Shown here: positions 53,112 through 62,179 of the stretch, piece by piece | Position numbering within the stretch: the stretch's first letter is position 1 | Layout: each line of letters starts with the position of its first letter | Origin: Streptomyces ardesiacus | GTDB lineage: Bacteria; Actinomycetota; Actinomycetes; Streptomycetales; Streptomycetaceae | DNA: 64,000 nt | NCBI RefSeq assembly: GCF_003112575.1 | Contig: NZ_BEWC01000007.1 | Location: 310,001 to 374,000, forward strand | Reading direction: 5' to 3' | The notes under the pieces: generated by a model | The model's input: only the letters and a program-made list of their open reading frames with translations | Told to the model about the DNA's origin: nothing | Database searches by the model: none | Position numbers and translations under genes: made by a program

Positions 53112-53681
53112 TCAGGGGCTGCGCGGAAGCACCGGGACGGCCGGCCGGGAGTAGTCGGCGGAGGCCGAGGGCGTCACGGTGCCGCCCTGTTCGGGGCCGG
53201 TCGAGGCGGGCGGGGGCACCTGCTGCGGGCCGCCGCCCGAGGAGGCGCCGCGGTAGACGGCCACGAAGGCCAGCGCGACCATGCTGATGCCCATCGCGAG
53301 GGCGAGCAGCCAGGCGACGGGGCGGTGCCAGCGGACCTGCTTGCCGTAGGCCGCGGGAGCGCCGTAGGGGCGGTCGAGGGGGTCGCGGTCGTCGTCCGGG
53401 TCGTCGAGGTCGGGATCGGGGGCGAGGTCGCCGTATCCGTCGTCGTAGCGCTCGGCCCTGCTGCGGCCGCGGCGGGCCGCCTCGGCCTCGGTGGCCTCGG
53501 CCCGGGCCTCCGCGGCGGCCAGGAGGCGTTCGACGGCGGTCGGCTCGTGCACCGCGGCCGCCTGGACGAAGGCCTCGTCGAAGACCACGGAGGCGAACTC
53601 TTCGTCCGACACCCCGCGGTCGTGGTCGTCGTCGGGCTCCCTGCCGTCCGGAAACGGCGTGCCCCCCACGTCCTCCGGCAC
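53112..53681 (-). CDS. SCO2584-like membrane protein (spore wall synthesis family)
   Basis: The 189-residue protein begins (GTG, 53681) with an acidic cytosolic part carrying EEFASVVFDEAFVQAAAVHEPTAVERLLAAAEARAEA in parts, the motif shared with its neighbour, then a very Asp-rich stretch (DPDLDDPDDDRDPLDRPY), one membrane helix (PVAWLLALAMGISMVALAFVAVY, about 123-145) and a short Pro/Ser-rich outer tail. From memory SCO2584 was described as a partner of the Streptomyces spore wall synthesising complex; I cannot verify this here. It lies 97 bases from proA and 85 from the SCO2583-like gene, all in one direction. Confidence 0.83.
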   Translation of the reverse strand: MPEDVGGTPFPDGREPDDDHDRGVSDEEFASVVFDEAFVQAAAVHEPTAVERLLAAAEARAEATEAEAARRGRSRAERYDDGYGDLAPDPDLDDPDDDRDPLDRPYGAPAAYGKQVRWHRPVAWLLALAMGISMVALAFVAVYRGASSGGGPQQVPPPASTGPEQGGTVTPSASADYSRPAVPVLPRSP

Positions 53682-53778
53682 GGGTCCAGCCTAGACCTGG
53701 GGGGTCGTTTTGGGCAGACGGCGGGGAAATTCATCCAGTGGGTGAGATGCCCCGATCGGTGCGCCTGCGGCGGGCCGG

Positions 53779-55065
53779 CTAGCGGCGGACGTGCCCGTCG
53801 CCGGTGACGATGTACTTGGTGCTGGTCAGCTCCGGCAGGCCCATCGGGCCCCTGGCGTGCAGCTTCTGCGTGGAGATGCCGATCTCGGCGCCGAAGCCGA
53901 ACTGGCCGCCGTCGGTGAAGCGGGTGGAGGTGTTCACGGCGACGGTGGTGGAGTCGACCAGTTGGGTGAAGCGCCGGGCGGCCTGCTGGGAGGTCGTCAC
54001 GATGGCCTCGGTGTGGCCGGAGGTCCACAGCCGGATGTGCTCGACGGCCCGGTCCAGGGAGTCGACGACGGCCGCGGCGATGTCGTACGACAGGTACTCG
54101 GTCTCCCAGTCCTCGGGCGTCGCCTCGACGACGGTGGCCCGGGAGTCCTTGGCGTACGCCATCACGCGCTCGTCGGCGTGCACGGTGACGCCGGCCTCGG
54201 CGAGGGCGTCCAGCGCGCGGGGCAGGAAGTCGGCGGCGATGTCCTGGTGGACCAGGAGGGTCTCGGCGGCGTTGCAGACGCTGACCCGCTGGGCCTTGGA
54301 GTTGACCAGGATGTCGACGGCCATGTCGAGGTCGGCCTGCGCGTCCACGTAGACGTGGCAGTTGCCGGTGCCGGTCTCGATGACGGGGACGACGGACTCC
54401 TGGACGACGGTGTTGATCAGCGAGGCGCCGCCGCGCGGGATGAGCACGTCGACCAGGCCGCGGGCCCGCATCAGCTCGCGCACGCTGTCCCGGCTCTCGC
54501 CGGGCACGAGCTGCACGGCGTCGGCGGGCAGCCCGGCCCCGCCCACGGCGTCGCGGACGACCCGGACCAGGGCGGTGTTGGACTGGTAGGCGGAGGACGA
54601 GCCGCGCAGCAGCACCGCGTTGCCGGACTTCAGGCACAGGGCGGCGGCGTCGACGGTGACGTTGGGCCGGCCCTCGTAGATGATGCCGACCACGCCGAGC
54701 GGCACCCGGACCTGGCGCAGGTCGATGCCGTTGGGGAGGGTGTTGCCGCGCACGACCTCGCCGACCGGGTCGGGCAGGGCGACGACGTCGCGGACGTCGG
54801 AGGCGATGGCCCGGACCCGCTCCGGGGTGAGGGTGAGCCGGTCGACGACGGCCTCGCTGGTCCCGGCGGCACGCGCCTTGGCCACGTCCTGGGCGTTGGC
54901 CTCGACGATCTCGCTCGTACGGACCTCCAGCGCGTCCGCGACGGCGAGCAGCGCGTCGTCCTTCGCGGCCCGCGGCAGCGGCGCGAGGTCGGCCGCGGCG
55001 GACTTGGCCCGGTAGGCGGCCCGGGTGACGGGTGACATCGAGTCGTACGGCGAGAGCGTGGTCAT
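53779..55065 (-). CDS. proA: Gamma-glutamyl phosphate reductase
   Basis: The 428-residue enzyme reduces gamma-glutamyl phosphate to glutamate semialdehyde with NADPH, the second step of proline synthesis. LGVVGIIYEGRPNVTVDAAALCLKSGNAVLLRGSS is the cofactor region; SVCNAAETLLVH carries the catalytic Cys; SGHTEAIVT and the C-terminal RGPMGLPELTSTKY follow. The ATG at 55065 is used. proB lies 750 bases upstream in the same direction with one gene between. Confidence 0.97.
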   Translation of the reverse strand: MTTLSPYDSMSPVTRAAYRAKSAAADLAPLPRAAKDDALLAVADALEVRTSEIVEANAQDVAKARAAGTSEAVVDRLTLTPERVRAIASDVRDVVALPDPVGEVVRGNTLPNGIDLRQVRVPLGVVGIIYEGRPNVTVDAAALCLKSGNAVLLRGSSSAYQSNTALVRVVRDAVGGAGLPADAVQLVPGESRDSVRELMRARGLVDVLIPRGGASLINTVVQESVVPVIETGTGNCHVYVDAQADLDMAVDILVNSKAQRVSVCNAAETLLVHQDIAADFLPRALDALAEAGVTVHADERVMAYAKDSRATVVEATPEDWETEYLSYDIAAAVVDSLDRAVEHIRLWTSGHTEAIVTTSQQAARRFTQLVDSTTVAVNTSTRFTDGGQFGFGAEIGISTQKLHARGPMGLPELTSTKYIVTGDGHVRR

Positions 55066-55150
55066 GAGGGGAAGGGTAGTGCGCGCCGTCGGGGCGGCCA
55101 CCTGCCGTCCCACCCCGCGAGATGCGCCGGGAGGGGGTCGGCGGAAGGGG

Positions 55151-55681
55151 TCAGAACGGGTGAACGCCGACGGGTGTCGCCGGTGCGGGGCCGTACCCGG
55201 CGGCGATGCGCTGGTGGTAGGTGGCCCGGTCGATGACCTCCAGGCCGACGATCTCCCAGGGCGGCAGTCCCGCGGTCTGGCGGTGCTCGCCCCACAGGCG
55301 CAGGGCGACGGCGGCGGCGTCGTGCAGGTCGCGGGCCTCCTCCCAGTAGCGGATCTCCGCGTGGTCGTCGGCGTAGCGGCTGGTCAGCAGGAAGGGATGG
55401 TCGTGCGCGAGCTGTTCGAGCGCCCGGCGCACCTCGGCGAGCGGGGCGCGTGCGCCGGAGACGCTGAGGGTGACGTGCCACAGGCGCGGGGTGTGCTCGG
55501 GCTCCTCGCCGCGGAAGCGGTCGCCGGCGGCGACGCTGGTGAGGGCGCGCTCCTCGCCCGGTGCGCGGTTCGCGCTCCGGGCGCCGCCGGGGCGCGCGCC
55601 GGCGGCGCCGCGTGCGCCCGTGCCGCCTCGGGAGGCGGCACCACCGCGGGGCGCCGGCGGCCCAGGGCGTACTCCGCTCAC
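55151..55681 (-). CDS. Hypothetical protein between proA and proB
   Basis: The 176-residue protein starts at a GTG (55681) with a strong AAGGAGG site. Its first 50 residues are Gly/Ala/Pro/Arg-rich and probably disordered. The C-terminal 115 residues (RLWHVTLSVSGARAPLAEVRRALEQLAHDHPFLLTSRY, in parts, to EVIDRATYHQRIAAGYGP) form an alternating beta-alpha pattern like a ferredoxin-fold or ACT-like domain. It stands in the place of SCO2586 in S. coelicolor order. An association with proline synthesis is only suggested by position. Confidence 0.75.
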   Translation of the reverse strand: MSGVRPGPPAPRGGAASRGGTGARGAAGARPGGARSANRAPGEERALTSVAAGDRFRGEEPEHTPRLWHVTLSVSGARAPLAEVRRALEQLAHDHPFLLTSRYADDHAEIRYWEEARDLHDAAAVALRLWGEHRQTAGLPPWEIVGLEVIDRATYHQRIAAGYGPAPATPVGVHPF

Positions 55682-55817
55682 GTCGGCCTCCTTCACGCAC
55701 ACGGCTCGGCCCGGTGGTCGGCCGGGCTTTGTCCCTGAGGAAAGTTGAGCAGGCCGCGCGAGATCGCGGGGCGGTTTTGCGGAACGTCCACCACCGATTC
55801 GGGGACGTTTCGACCCA

Positions 55818-56969
55818 TTACGGGTGCAGGATCACCAGATCGTCCCTGTGTACGACCTCGCGTTCGTACGCGGGTCCGAGTTCGCGCGCCAGTTCCCGGG
55901 TCGAGCGGCCGACCAGCCGGGGCATCTCCTTGGCGTCGAAGTTGACCAGCCCCCGGGCCACGGGCCGGCCCGCGCCGTCCCGCAGCTCGACGGGGTCGCC
56001 CGCGGCGAAGTCGCCCTCCACCCCGGCGATCCCGGCGGGCAGCAGCGACTTGCGGCCCTCCACGACCGCCCGTACGGCGCCGTCGTCGAGGATCAGGGCC
56101 CCCTGCGGGGCGGAGGCGTGCTGGAGCCACAGCAGCCGGTCGGCGGAGCGCCGGCCGGTGGCGTGGAAGTACGTGCCGGTGTCGCCCCCGGCCAGGGCGT
56201 CGGCGGCGTGGACCGCGCTGGTCAGCACGACGGGGATGCCGGCGGCGGCGGCGATCCGGGCCGCCTCGACCTTGGTGACCATGCCGCCGGTGCCGACGCC
56301 CGCCTTGCCGGCGCTGCCGATCTCGATGTCGGCGAGGTCGGCCGGTACGCGCACCTCGGCGATCCGCGAGGTGCCGGGCCTGCTCGGGTCGCCGTCGTAC
56401 ACGCCGTCCACGTCGGACAGCAGCACCAGCAGGTCGGCGTGGACCAGGTGGGCGACGAGGGCGGCGAGACGGTCGTTGTCGCCGAAGCGGATCTCGTCGG
56501 TGGCGACGGTGTCGTTCTCGTTGACGATCGGGAAGGCGCCCATCGCCAGCAGCTTGTCGAGGGTGCGGGACGCGTTGCGGTGGTGGGCGCGGCGGCTCAT
56601 GTCGTCGCTGGTCAGCAGCACCTGGCCGACGCGGACGCCGTAGCGGGCGAAGGAGGCGGTGTAACGGGCGACCAGCAGCCCCTGGCCGACGCTGGCGGCG
56701 GCCTGCTGGCGGGCCAGGTCCCTCGGGCGGCGGCGCAGGCCGAGGGGGGCGAGGCCGGCGGCGATGGCGCCGGAGGAGACGAGGACGATCTCCTTGTCGG
56801 TGCCGCGCACCTTGGCGAGCACGTCGACGAGCGCGTCGACCCGGTCGGCGTCCAGGCCGCCCGCGGCGGTGGTCAGCGAGGAGGAACCGACCTTGACGAC
56901 GATCCTGCGGGCCTCGCCCACGGCCTGCCTTGCCCCTGCCACGGCCCCGTCCGCCTCTCCCGTCGACAC
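55818..56969 (-). CDS. proB: Glutamate 5-kinase
   Basis: The 383-residue enzyme phosphorylates glutamate, the first and feedback-controlled step of proline synthesis. RRIVVKVGSSSLTT begins the amino acid kinase domain; VLVSSGAIAAGLAPLGL, FPIVNENDTVATDEIRFGDNDRLAALVA and GTGGMVTKVEAARIA are typical. A PUA domain (about 285-375; RAVVEGRKSLLPAGIAGVEGDF, GLVNFDAKEMPRLVG) completes it. The GTG at 56969 gives a start near the family norm. Divergent from the TagF-like gene. Confidence 0.97.
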   Translation of the reverse strand: MSTGEADGAVAGARQAVGEARRIVVKVGSSSLTTAAGGLDADRVDALVDVLAKVRGTDKEIVLVSSGAIAAGLAPLGLRRRPRDLARQQAAASVGQGLLVARYTASFARYGVRVGQVLLTSDDMSRRAHHRNASRTLDKLLAMGAFPIVNENDTVATDEIRFGDNDRLAALVAHLVHADLLVLLSDVDGVYDGDPSRPGTSRIAEVRVPADLADIEIGSAGKAGVGTGGMVTKVEAARIAAAAGIPVVLTSAVHAADALAGGDTGTYFHATGRRSADRLLWLQHASAPQGALILDDGAVRAVVEGRKSLLPAGIAGVEGDFAAGDPVELRDGAGRPVARGLVNFDAKEMPRLVGRSTRELARELGPAYEREVVHRDDLVILHP

Positions 56970-57211
56970 ACGCCGATCCCTGCGCTCGCCAGGCAATCTA
57001 CGCGAAGCCGCACACCCGCCGCACCGGAGTTCACGCTGCGGACAGGAGGCCGGGGGGCGCCCGCCGCCGGACGCCGCGTCCCTCGCCGCGCGCACCGCGT
57101 CCGCCGTGCGTTCCGGCCCGTCAAGGCCCCGCGTCAACACGCGCGTGTCGTCCGGTGGTCACTGGGCGTTAACCCGGTTGTCCGATGCGCGACGAGCCTG
57201 GAGCGACCGCA

Positions 57212-59350
57212 GTGCCCCTCACCCCGCCCCGCCTGCCCCGCCGCCGTCCTCCCCGTGGGCCCCGCCCCGGCCCGCCCGCACGGCGGACCGTCGTGAAGCT
57301 GCTGGCGCTGGGCGGGCTGGCGGCCGCCTTCGCCGCGCAGGCGCTGGGCGCGCTGCTGCCGCACGTGCCGCTGCTGCTGGCGGCGAGCGCCGCCTCGCTG
57401 GCCGCCGAGGGCGTGCTGTACCGGTGGCAGCGGGGCATGGTGTCGCTGTTCGCCAAGTCGCACGCCGACCTCACGGTCCGGCACGTGCTGCGGGACCTGC
57501 TGCTCGTGGTGGGCCTGCTGCGCCTCGGCGAGCAGCACCGCGAGGGGGCGTACGCCCCGCTCGTCGCCGGGCTGCTCGTCTTCTACGCGCTGCACTGGGC
57601 GATCCAGGCGGTGTCCGTCCTGGTCCGGCGCACCCGCACGCTGCCCGTGGTGACCCGCAACATCGACGCCTCGGCGCTGCGGCTGACCCCGGCACCCCCG
57701 GTGCTGCTGCGCCGTTCCGGGCACCGGCTGGCGGTCTTCGGGCTGCCCGCGACGGGCGGGCTCGCGGCGACGGCGGCGGCCGACGCGCCGGTGTACGGGG
57801 CGGCCGGGCTCGCGGTGTCCCTGGCGGCGGCGCTGGCCGGCCTGGGCACACTGCTGCTGCGGCTGCTGCCGGGCCGCCGGCCGGCCGGTGAGCAGGAGGT
57901 GCTCGACTGGTTCGACGCCTGGCTGGCCCGGTACCGGCCCACCGTCGGCCTCTACTTCTCGGGCGGGGCGTCCTCGGCGTACCAGGCGAACATGTGGCTG
58001 GAGCCGCTGGCCGGCCTGGACGGGCGCCCGGTGATCGTGCTGCGGGAGCGGCACATGGTGCAGCGGATCGCGGCGACCGACATCCCGGTGGTGTGCCTGC
58101 CGAAGGTGTCCACGCTGATGCGCCTGGAGCACTCCACGCTCCGCGTCCTCCTGCACCCGTCCAACTCCGGGAAGACCTCGCAGGTCCTGCGCATCCCGAC
58201 CATCAAGCACGCCTTCGTCAACCACGGGGAGAGCGACAAGCTGTCCTCGTGCAACCCGTACGCGAAGGCGTACGACGAGGTGTGGGTGGCCGGCCCCGCG
58301 GCGCGCGAGCGGTACGCGCTGGCGGAGGTCGGCGTCGAGGACAAGGACGTCGTGGAGATCGGCCGCCCGCAACTGGACGCCGTACGGCCCTGCGCCGGGC
58401 CGCCCGCGCCCGGGGCGCCGACCACCGTTCTGTACGCGCCGACCTGGGAGGGCTGGGACGGCAACCCGGGCAACACCTCGGTGGTCGAGGCCGGGGAGAA
58501 CCTGGTGCGGGCGCTGCTCGCGGACCCGGGCGTACGGCTGCTGTACAAGCCGCATCCGCTGACCGGCTCCGTGGATCCGCGGGCCCGCGCCGCCGATCTG
58601 CGCATCCGGGAGCTGGTGCGCGCGGCGAACCGGGAGCGGGGCGGGCCCCGTCCCGACGCCTCGGCGGCCGCCGGTCTCGCGCGGCGGGCGGCGGAGCTGG
58701 ACCGCCTCACCGCGGCCGGTTTCCGCCCGGCGGCGGACCAGGCGGAGCGGATGCTGCGGCAGCCCGCGCTGGAACCCGGGCGGGCGGAAGCGGTGCGGCG
58801 GGCCGCGGCCGCGTGGGAGGAGGCGTACTGGGCGTCGCTGCCCGCGGGGCAGCACCAGGTGGTCACGGACGCCCGGCCGGCGCTGTACTCCTGCTTCAAC
58901 CGGGCCGACCTGCTGATCAGCGACGTGTCGAGCGTGATCAGCGACTTCCTGGCGAGCGGCAAGCCGTACGCGGTGGCCAACACCAGCACGCTGGCCGAGG
59001 ACGTGTTCCGCAAGTCGTTCCCGACGGTGGCGGCGGCGACCGTGCTGACGCCGGACGCGTCCGGGGTGCCGGCGCTGCTGGAGTCGGTGCGGCATCCGGA
59101 GCTCGACGAACTCGCCGGGGAGCGGGCCGCGTTGGCCCTGCGGCTGCTGGGTCCGGCCGAGCCGCCGTCCCGGGAGCGCTTCGCCGGTGCGGTGCGGGAC
59201 CTGTGCGCGGAAGCGGTACGGCACCGGGCCAGGATGGCGGAGCGGCTCGCCGAGGAACTCCCGCCCGCCGGACCGCTCCCCGGCCCGCGCCGCGAACCCG
59301 CCCGGCCGTCCGCCCCCTCCGCGGCCCCGGAACCGCACGGCCGCGTCTGA
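57212..59350 (+). CDS. TagF-like (CDP-glycerol glycerophosphotransferase-type) membrane protein
   Basis: The product (712 residues from the GTG at 57212, GGAG nine bases upstream; an ATG at 57185 is possible) has about six hydrophobic segments in its first 230 residues and a C-terminal transferase domain like the CDP-glycerol glycerophosphotransferases. Recognisable parts are KHAFVNHGESDKLSSCNPYAKAYDEVWVAGPAARERY, VLYAPTWEGWDGN, LLYKPHPLTGS and DLLISDVSSVISDFLASGKPYAVAN. Members add polyol phosphate units to teichoic acid-like polymers. The fusion to several membrane helices is unusual compared with Bacillus TagF. First gene of a wall glycopolymer cluster that continues beyond the window. Confidence 0.87.
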   Translation: MPLTPPRLPRRRPPRGPRPGPPARRTVVKLLALGGLAAAFAAQALGALLPHVPLLLAASAASLAAEGVLYRWQRGMVSLFAKSHADLTVRHVLRDLLLVVGLLRLGEQHREGAYAPLVAGLLVFYALHWAIQAVSVLVRRTRTLPVVTRNIDASALRLTPAPPVLLRRSGHRLAVFGLPATGGLAATAAADAPVYGAAGLAVSLAAALAGLGTLLLRLLPGRRPAGEQEVLDWFDAWLARYRPTVGLYFSGGASSAYQANMWLEPLAGLDGRPVIVLRERHMVQRIAATDIPVVCLPKVSTLMRLEHSTLRVLLHPSNSGKTSQVLRIPTIKHAFVNHGESDKLSSCNPYAKAYDEVWVAGPAARERYALAEVGVEDKDVVEIGRPQLDAVRPCAGPPAPGAPTTVLYAPTWEGWDGNPGNTSVVEAGENLVRALLADPGVRLLYKPHPLTGSVDPRARAADLRIRELVRAANRERGGPRPDASAAAGLARRAAELDRLTAAGFRPAADQAERMLRQPALEPGRAEAVRRAAAAWEEAYWASLPAGQHQVVTDARPALYSCFNRADLLISDVSSVISDFLASGKPYAVANTSTLAEDVFRKSFPTVAAATVLTPDASGVPALLESVRHPELDELAGERAALALRLLGPAEPPSRERFAGAVRDLCAEAVRHRARMAERLAEELPPAGPLPGPRREPARPSAPSAAPEPHGRV

Positions 59351-59924
59351 GTCCCTTCCCGGCCCGGCGGGCACCGCGCCTGTCACAGCATGGTCACGAA
59401 TCACGCCGCGCGGCCGGGGGCGCCCCGCCCGCCCCCGGTACCGCCCGGCGCCCGCGGCCGGTGCCGTCGGGGGCGCCCGGCGGACAAGTCCTCGCACCCG
59501 GCCGCGCCTTCGCCGCCCGTGCCCCGCACGCGTGCCCCGCGCACGCCGCCGCACCGGCTCCGGCCGTGACCAGCCCGCTCGTTCGCCCGTCTCCCGCACC
59601 TCCGGCACCCGGCCGGGGCTCGTACACGGCCCACGGAAAACGAGTCGGGCACATGGGGCGGAAACCGGCGCAAGTCGGTAAAGAGGACAGCGGGGCCGAA
59701 TGTGAGGAAGTTCTCCAGCTTCTTCGGCGCGGCCCATTCGGGCGGCCGGTCCTTCCTTTTCCCACCGTGGCGGGGCACAGGGTGTCCGACTACCGTGCCC
59801 ACGGAAACTCCGCGTGAATCCTTTACGCTGATGCGGCGGCGCGCTCCAGGCCCGAGCGGTGCCCGGAGCGCGTTCCGGTCCCAGCCCGCGGTCCCGTGGT
59901 CAGTTCTCGGAACAGGTTGTAAGG
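59351..59924 (+). promoter_or_regulatory. 574-bp non-coding gap before the glycosyltransferase genes
   Basis: No frame here shows coding bias together with a start. The last 200 bases are less GC-rich and should hold the promoter and leader of the next operon. A bulged hairpin (GGGCAC 59773-59778 with GTGCCC 59795-59800, extended by CCGT/ACGG) lies in the probable leader. No regulator site is recognised. Confidence 0.55.
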
Positions 59925-62156
59925 ATGCCCAAGCTCTCTCTCGTTGTCCCCGTGTACAAGGTGCAGGGCTATCTGCCCGAGTGCCTTGACTCCATACTCG
60001 GGCAGGACTGCACGGACTTCGAGATCATCGCGGTCGACGACTGCTCGCCCGACGGGTCAGGGGCCATTCTCGACGAGTACGCGAAACGCGACGACCGGAT
60101 TCATGTGATTCACCTCACGGAAAACGTGGGGCTGGGTCGCGCGCGCAACGCCGGACTGGAAAAGGCCACCGGCGATTACGTGTTGTTCCTGGACAGTGAC
60201 GACACGTTGTCGGACGGTGCGTTGTCGGCCATTCGGGACCGGATCGAGGCCACGGGCGATCCCGAGATCCTGATCTTCGACTACGCGCGCACCTACTGGG
60301 ACGGCCGGGTCCGCCCGAACCTGCGGGCCGACGTGCTCAAGGAGGAGGGCCCGGACACCTTCTCCCTCGCCGAGCGCCCCCAACTGCTCGACCTGCTCCA
60401 GATCGTGTGGAACAAGGCCTACCGGCGCGACTTCGTCACCCGCACGGGGCTCACCTTCCCGCCCGGCTACTACGAGGACGCCCCCTGGACGTTCTGCTCG
60501 CTGATCAGCACCGAGCGGATCGCCGTGCTGGACCGGGTCTGCGTCTACTACCGGCAGCGGCGCGAGGGCGGCAACATCCTCAAGACGGTCAGCCGCAAGC
60601 ACTTCGACGTCTTCGACCAGTACCAGCGGGTCTTCGACTACCTCGACGCCCACGAGGAACTCGCCGAGTGGCGCGCCCCGTTGTTCCGCAAGATGGTCGA
60701 CCACTACCTGACCGTCCTGGAACGCCCGGGCCGCCTGCCGCAGGACGCGCGCGCCGAGTTCTTCCACCGGGCCTCGGCCGACTACCGCGCCCGCGTGCCG
60801 AAGGGCTTCACCCGCCCGGGCGGCGGCCGCGGCCACAAGTACGGGATGCTGGAGCGCGACGCCTACACGACCATGGTGAGCGCCCTGGCGGCGGTGAAGC
60901 TGCGCCAGCGGGTCAAGTCCCGCACCCGCACCGCGCTCAACCGCTCCAAGCGCGGCGCGATGGGCGCCTTCTACCAGTCCCAGCTCAGGCTGCCGCTGGA
61001 CGACAACCTGGTGCTGTTCTCCGCCTACTGGAGCCGCAGCGTCTCCTGCAACCCCGCCGCGATCGACGCCGAACTGGCCCGTCTGGCCCCGCACATGCGC
61101 CGGGTCTGGGCGGTGCGCGCGGAGAACGCGAGCCGGGTGCCCGAGGGCGTGGACGTCGTCCGGGTGGGCTCACGCGCGTACTGGGCGGCCGTGGCCCGCG
61201 CCAAGTACCTCGTGAACAATGTGAACTTCCCGGACTCCGTGGTCAAGCGCGACGGCCAGATCCACGTGCAGACCCACCACGGCACGCCGCTGAAGACGAT
61301 GGGCCTGGACCAGCAGAAGTACCCGGCCTCCACCGACATGGACTTCGAGAAGCTCCTCGAGCGCTGCGACCGCTGGGACTACAGCGTCAGCGCCAACCAG
61401 TTCTCGACCGTGATCTGGGAGCGGGTCTACCCCTGCTCGTACACCACGCTGGAGACCGGCTACCCCCGCAACGACGTCCTCGTCAACGCCGGTTCGCAGG
61501 AGGTGCGCGCGGCCCGCGCGGCGCTCGGTCTGGCCGACGGCACCAAGGCCTTCCTGTACATGCCGACGCACCGCGAGTACCAGCCGGGCTTCACGCCGCC
61601 CCTGAACCTGTCCGCGTTCGCCCGCGAACTCGGGCCCGACGTGACCCTGCTGGTGCGCGGCCACTACTTCTACGGCAACTCCCCGCACGTCGACGAGCTG
61701 CGCCGCACCGGCCGGGTCGTCGACGTCTCCGGGCACGCCCGGGTGGAGGAGCTGTACCTCGCGGCCGACGCCCTGATCACGGACTACTCCTCGGCGATGT
61801 TCGACTACGCCGTGCTGGACCGCCCGATCATCAGCTACGTCCCCGACTGGGACGTCTACTCGGCGGTGCGCGGCACCTACTTCGACCTGCTCCAGGAACC
61901 GCCCGGCGCGGTGGCCACCACGCAGGCGGAGCTGCTGAAGCTGCTTTCCTCCGGCGCGTACGACAGCCCGGAGACGACGAAGCGCCGGGACACCTTCCGC
62001 CGGCGTTTCTGCGAATTCGACGACGGACACGCAGCCGAACGGGTCGTGCGACGCGTCTTCCTCGGTGAAGAGAGCCTGCCGCCCATCGTCCCGTTCGACG
62101 AACGCCACCACGCCCCCACCCCCGCCCAGGCGCTCGAACTGGTCGAGCGGGCCTGA
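59925..62156 (+). CDS. Bifunctional glycosyltransferase family 2 / TagF-like glycerophosphotransferase
   Basis: The 743-residue protein fuses a GT2 domain (about 1-230; LSLVVPVYKVQGYLPECLDSIL, AVDDCSPDGSG, NVGLGRARNAGLEKATGDYVLFLDSDDTL with the DSD metal motif) to a CDP-glycerol glycerophosphotransferase domain (about 360-740; HVQTHHGTPLKTMGL, ETGYPRNDVL, FLYMPTHREYQPG, LLVRGHYFYGN, ALITDYSSAMFDYAVLDRPIISY). One chain could add both sugar and polyol phosphate to a poly(glycosyl-polyol phosphate). No membrane segment is predicted; association with the membrane via lipid-linked substrate is expected. The ATG at 59925 matches the start of the GT2 fold although its ribosome site is weak. It is followed after 23 bases by another GT2 gene. 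Confidence 0.92.
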   Translation: MPKLSLVVPVYKVQGYLPECLDSILGQDCTDFEIIAVDDCSPDGSGAILDEYAKRDDRIHVIHLTENVGLGRARNAGLEKATGDYVLFLDSDDTLSDGALSAIRDRIEATGDPEILIFDYARTYWDGRVRPNLRADVLKEEGPDTFSLAERPQLLDLLQIVWNKAYRRDFVTRTGLTFPPGYYEDAPWTFCSLISTERIAVLDRVCVYYRQRREGGNILKTVSRKHFDVFDQYQRVFDYLDAHEELAEWRAPLFRKMVDHYLTVLERPGRLPQDARAEFFHRASADYRARVPKGFTRPGGGRGHKYGMLERDAYTTMVSALAAVKLRQRVKSRTRTALNRSKRGAMGAFYQSQLRLPLDDNLVLFSAYWSRSVSCNPAAIDAELARLAPHMRRVWAVRAENASRVPEGVDVVRVGSRAYWAAVARAKYLVNNVNFPDSVVKRDGQIHVQTHHGTPLKTMGLDQQKYPASTDMDFEKLLERCDRWDYSVSANQFSTVIWERVYPCSYTTLETGYPRNDVLVNAGSQEVRAARAALGLADGTKAFLYMPTHREYQPGFTPPLNLSAFARELGPDVTLLVRGHYFYGNSPHVDELRRTGRVVDVSGHARVEELYLAADALITDYSSAMFDYAVLDRPIISYVPDWDVYSAVRGTYFDLLQEPPGAVATTQAELLKLLSSGAYDSPETTKRRDTFRRRFCEFDDGHAAERVVRRVFLGEESLPPIVPFDERHHAPTPAQALELVERA

Positions 62157-62179
62157 CCCCGAAAGGAGACCACCAAGCC

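Noticed and set aside
59351..59924. Several short open frames between the TagF-like and glycosyltransferase genes
   Set aside because: They overlap each other on both strands, lack ribosome sites and continue as shadows of flanking genes.
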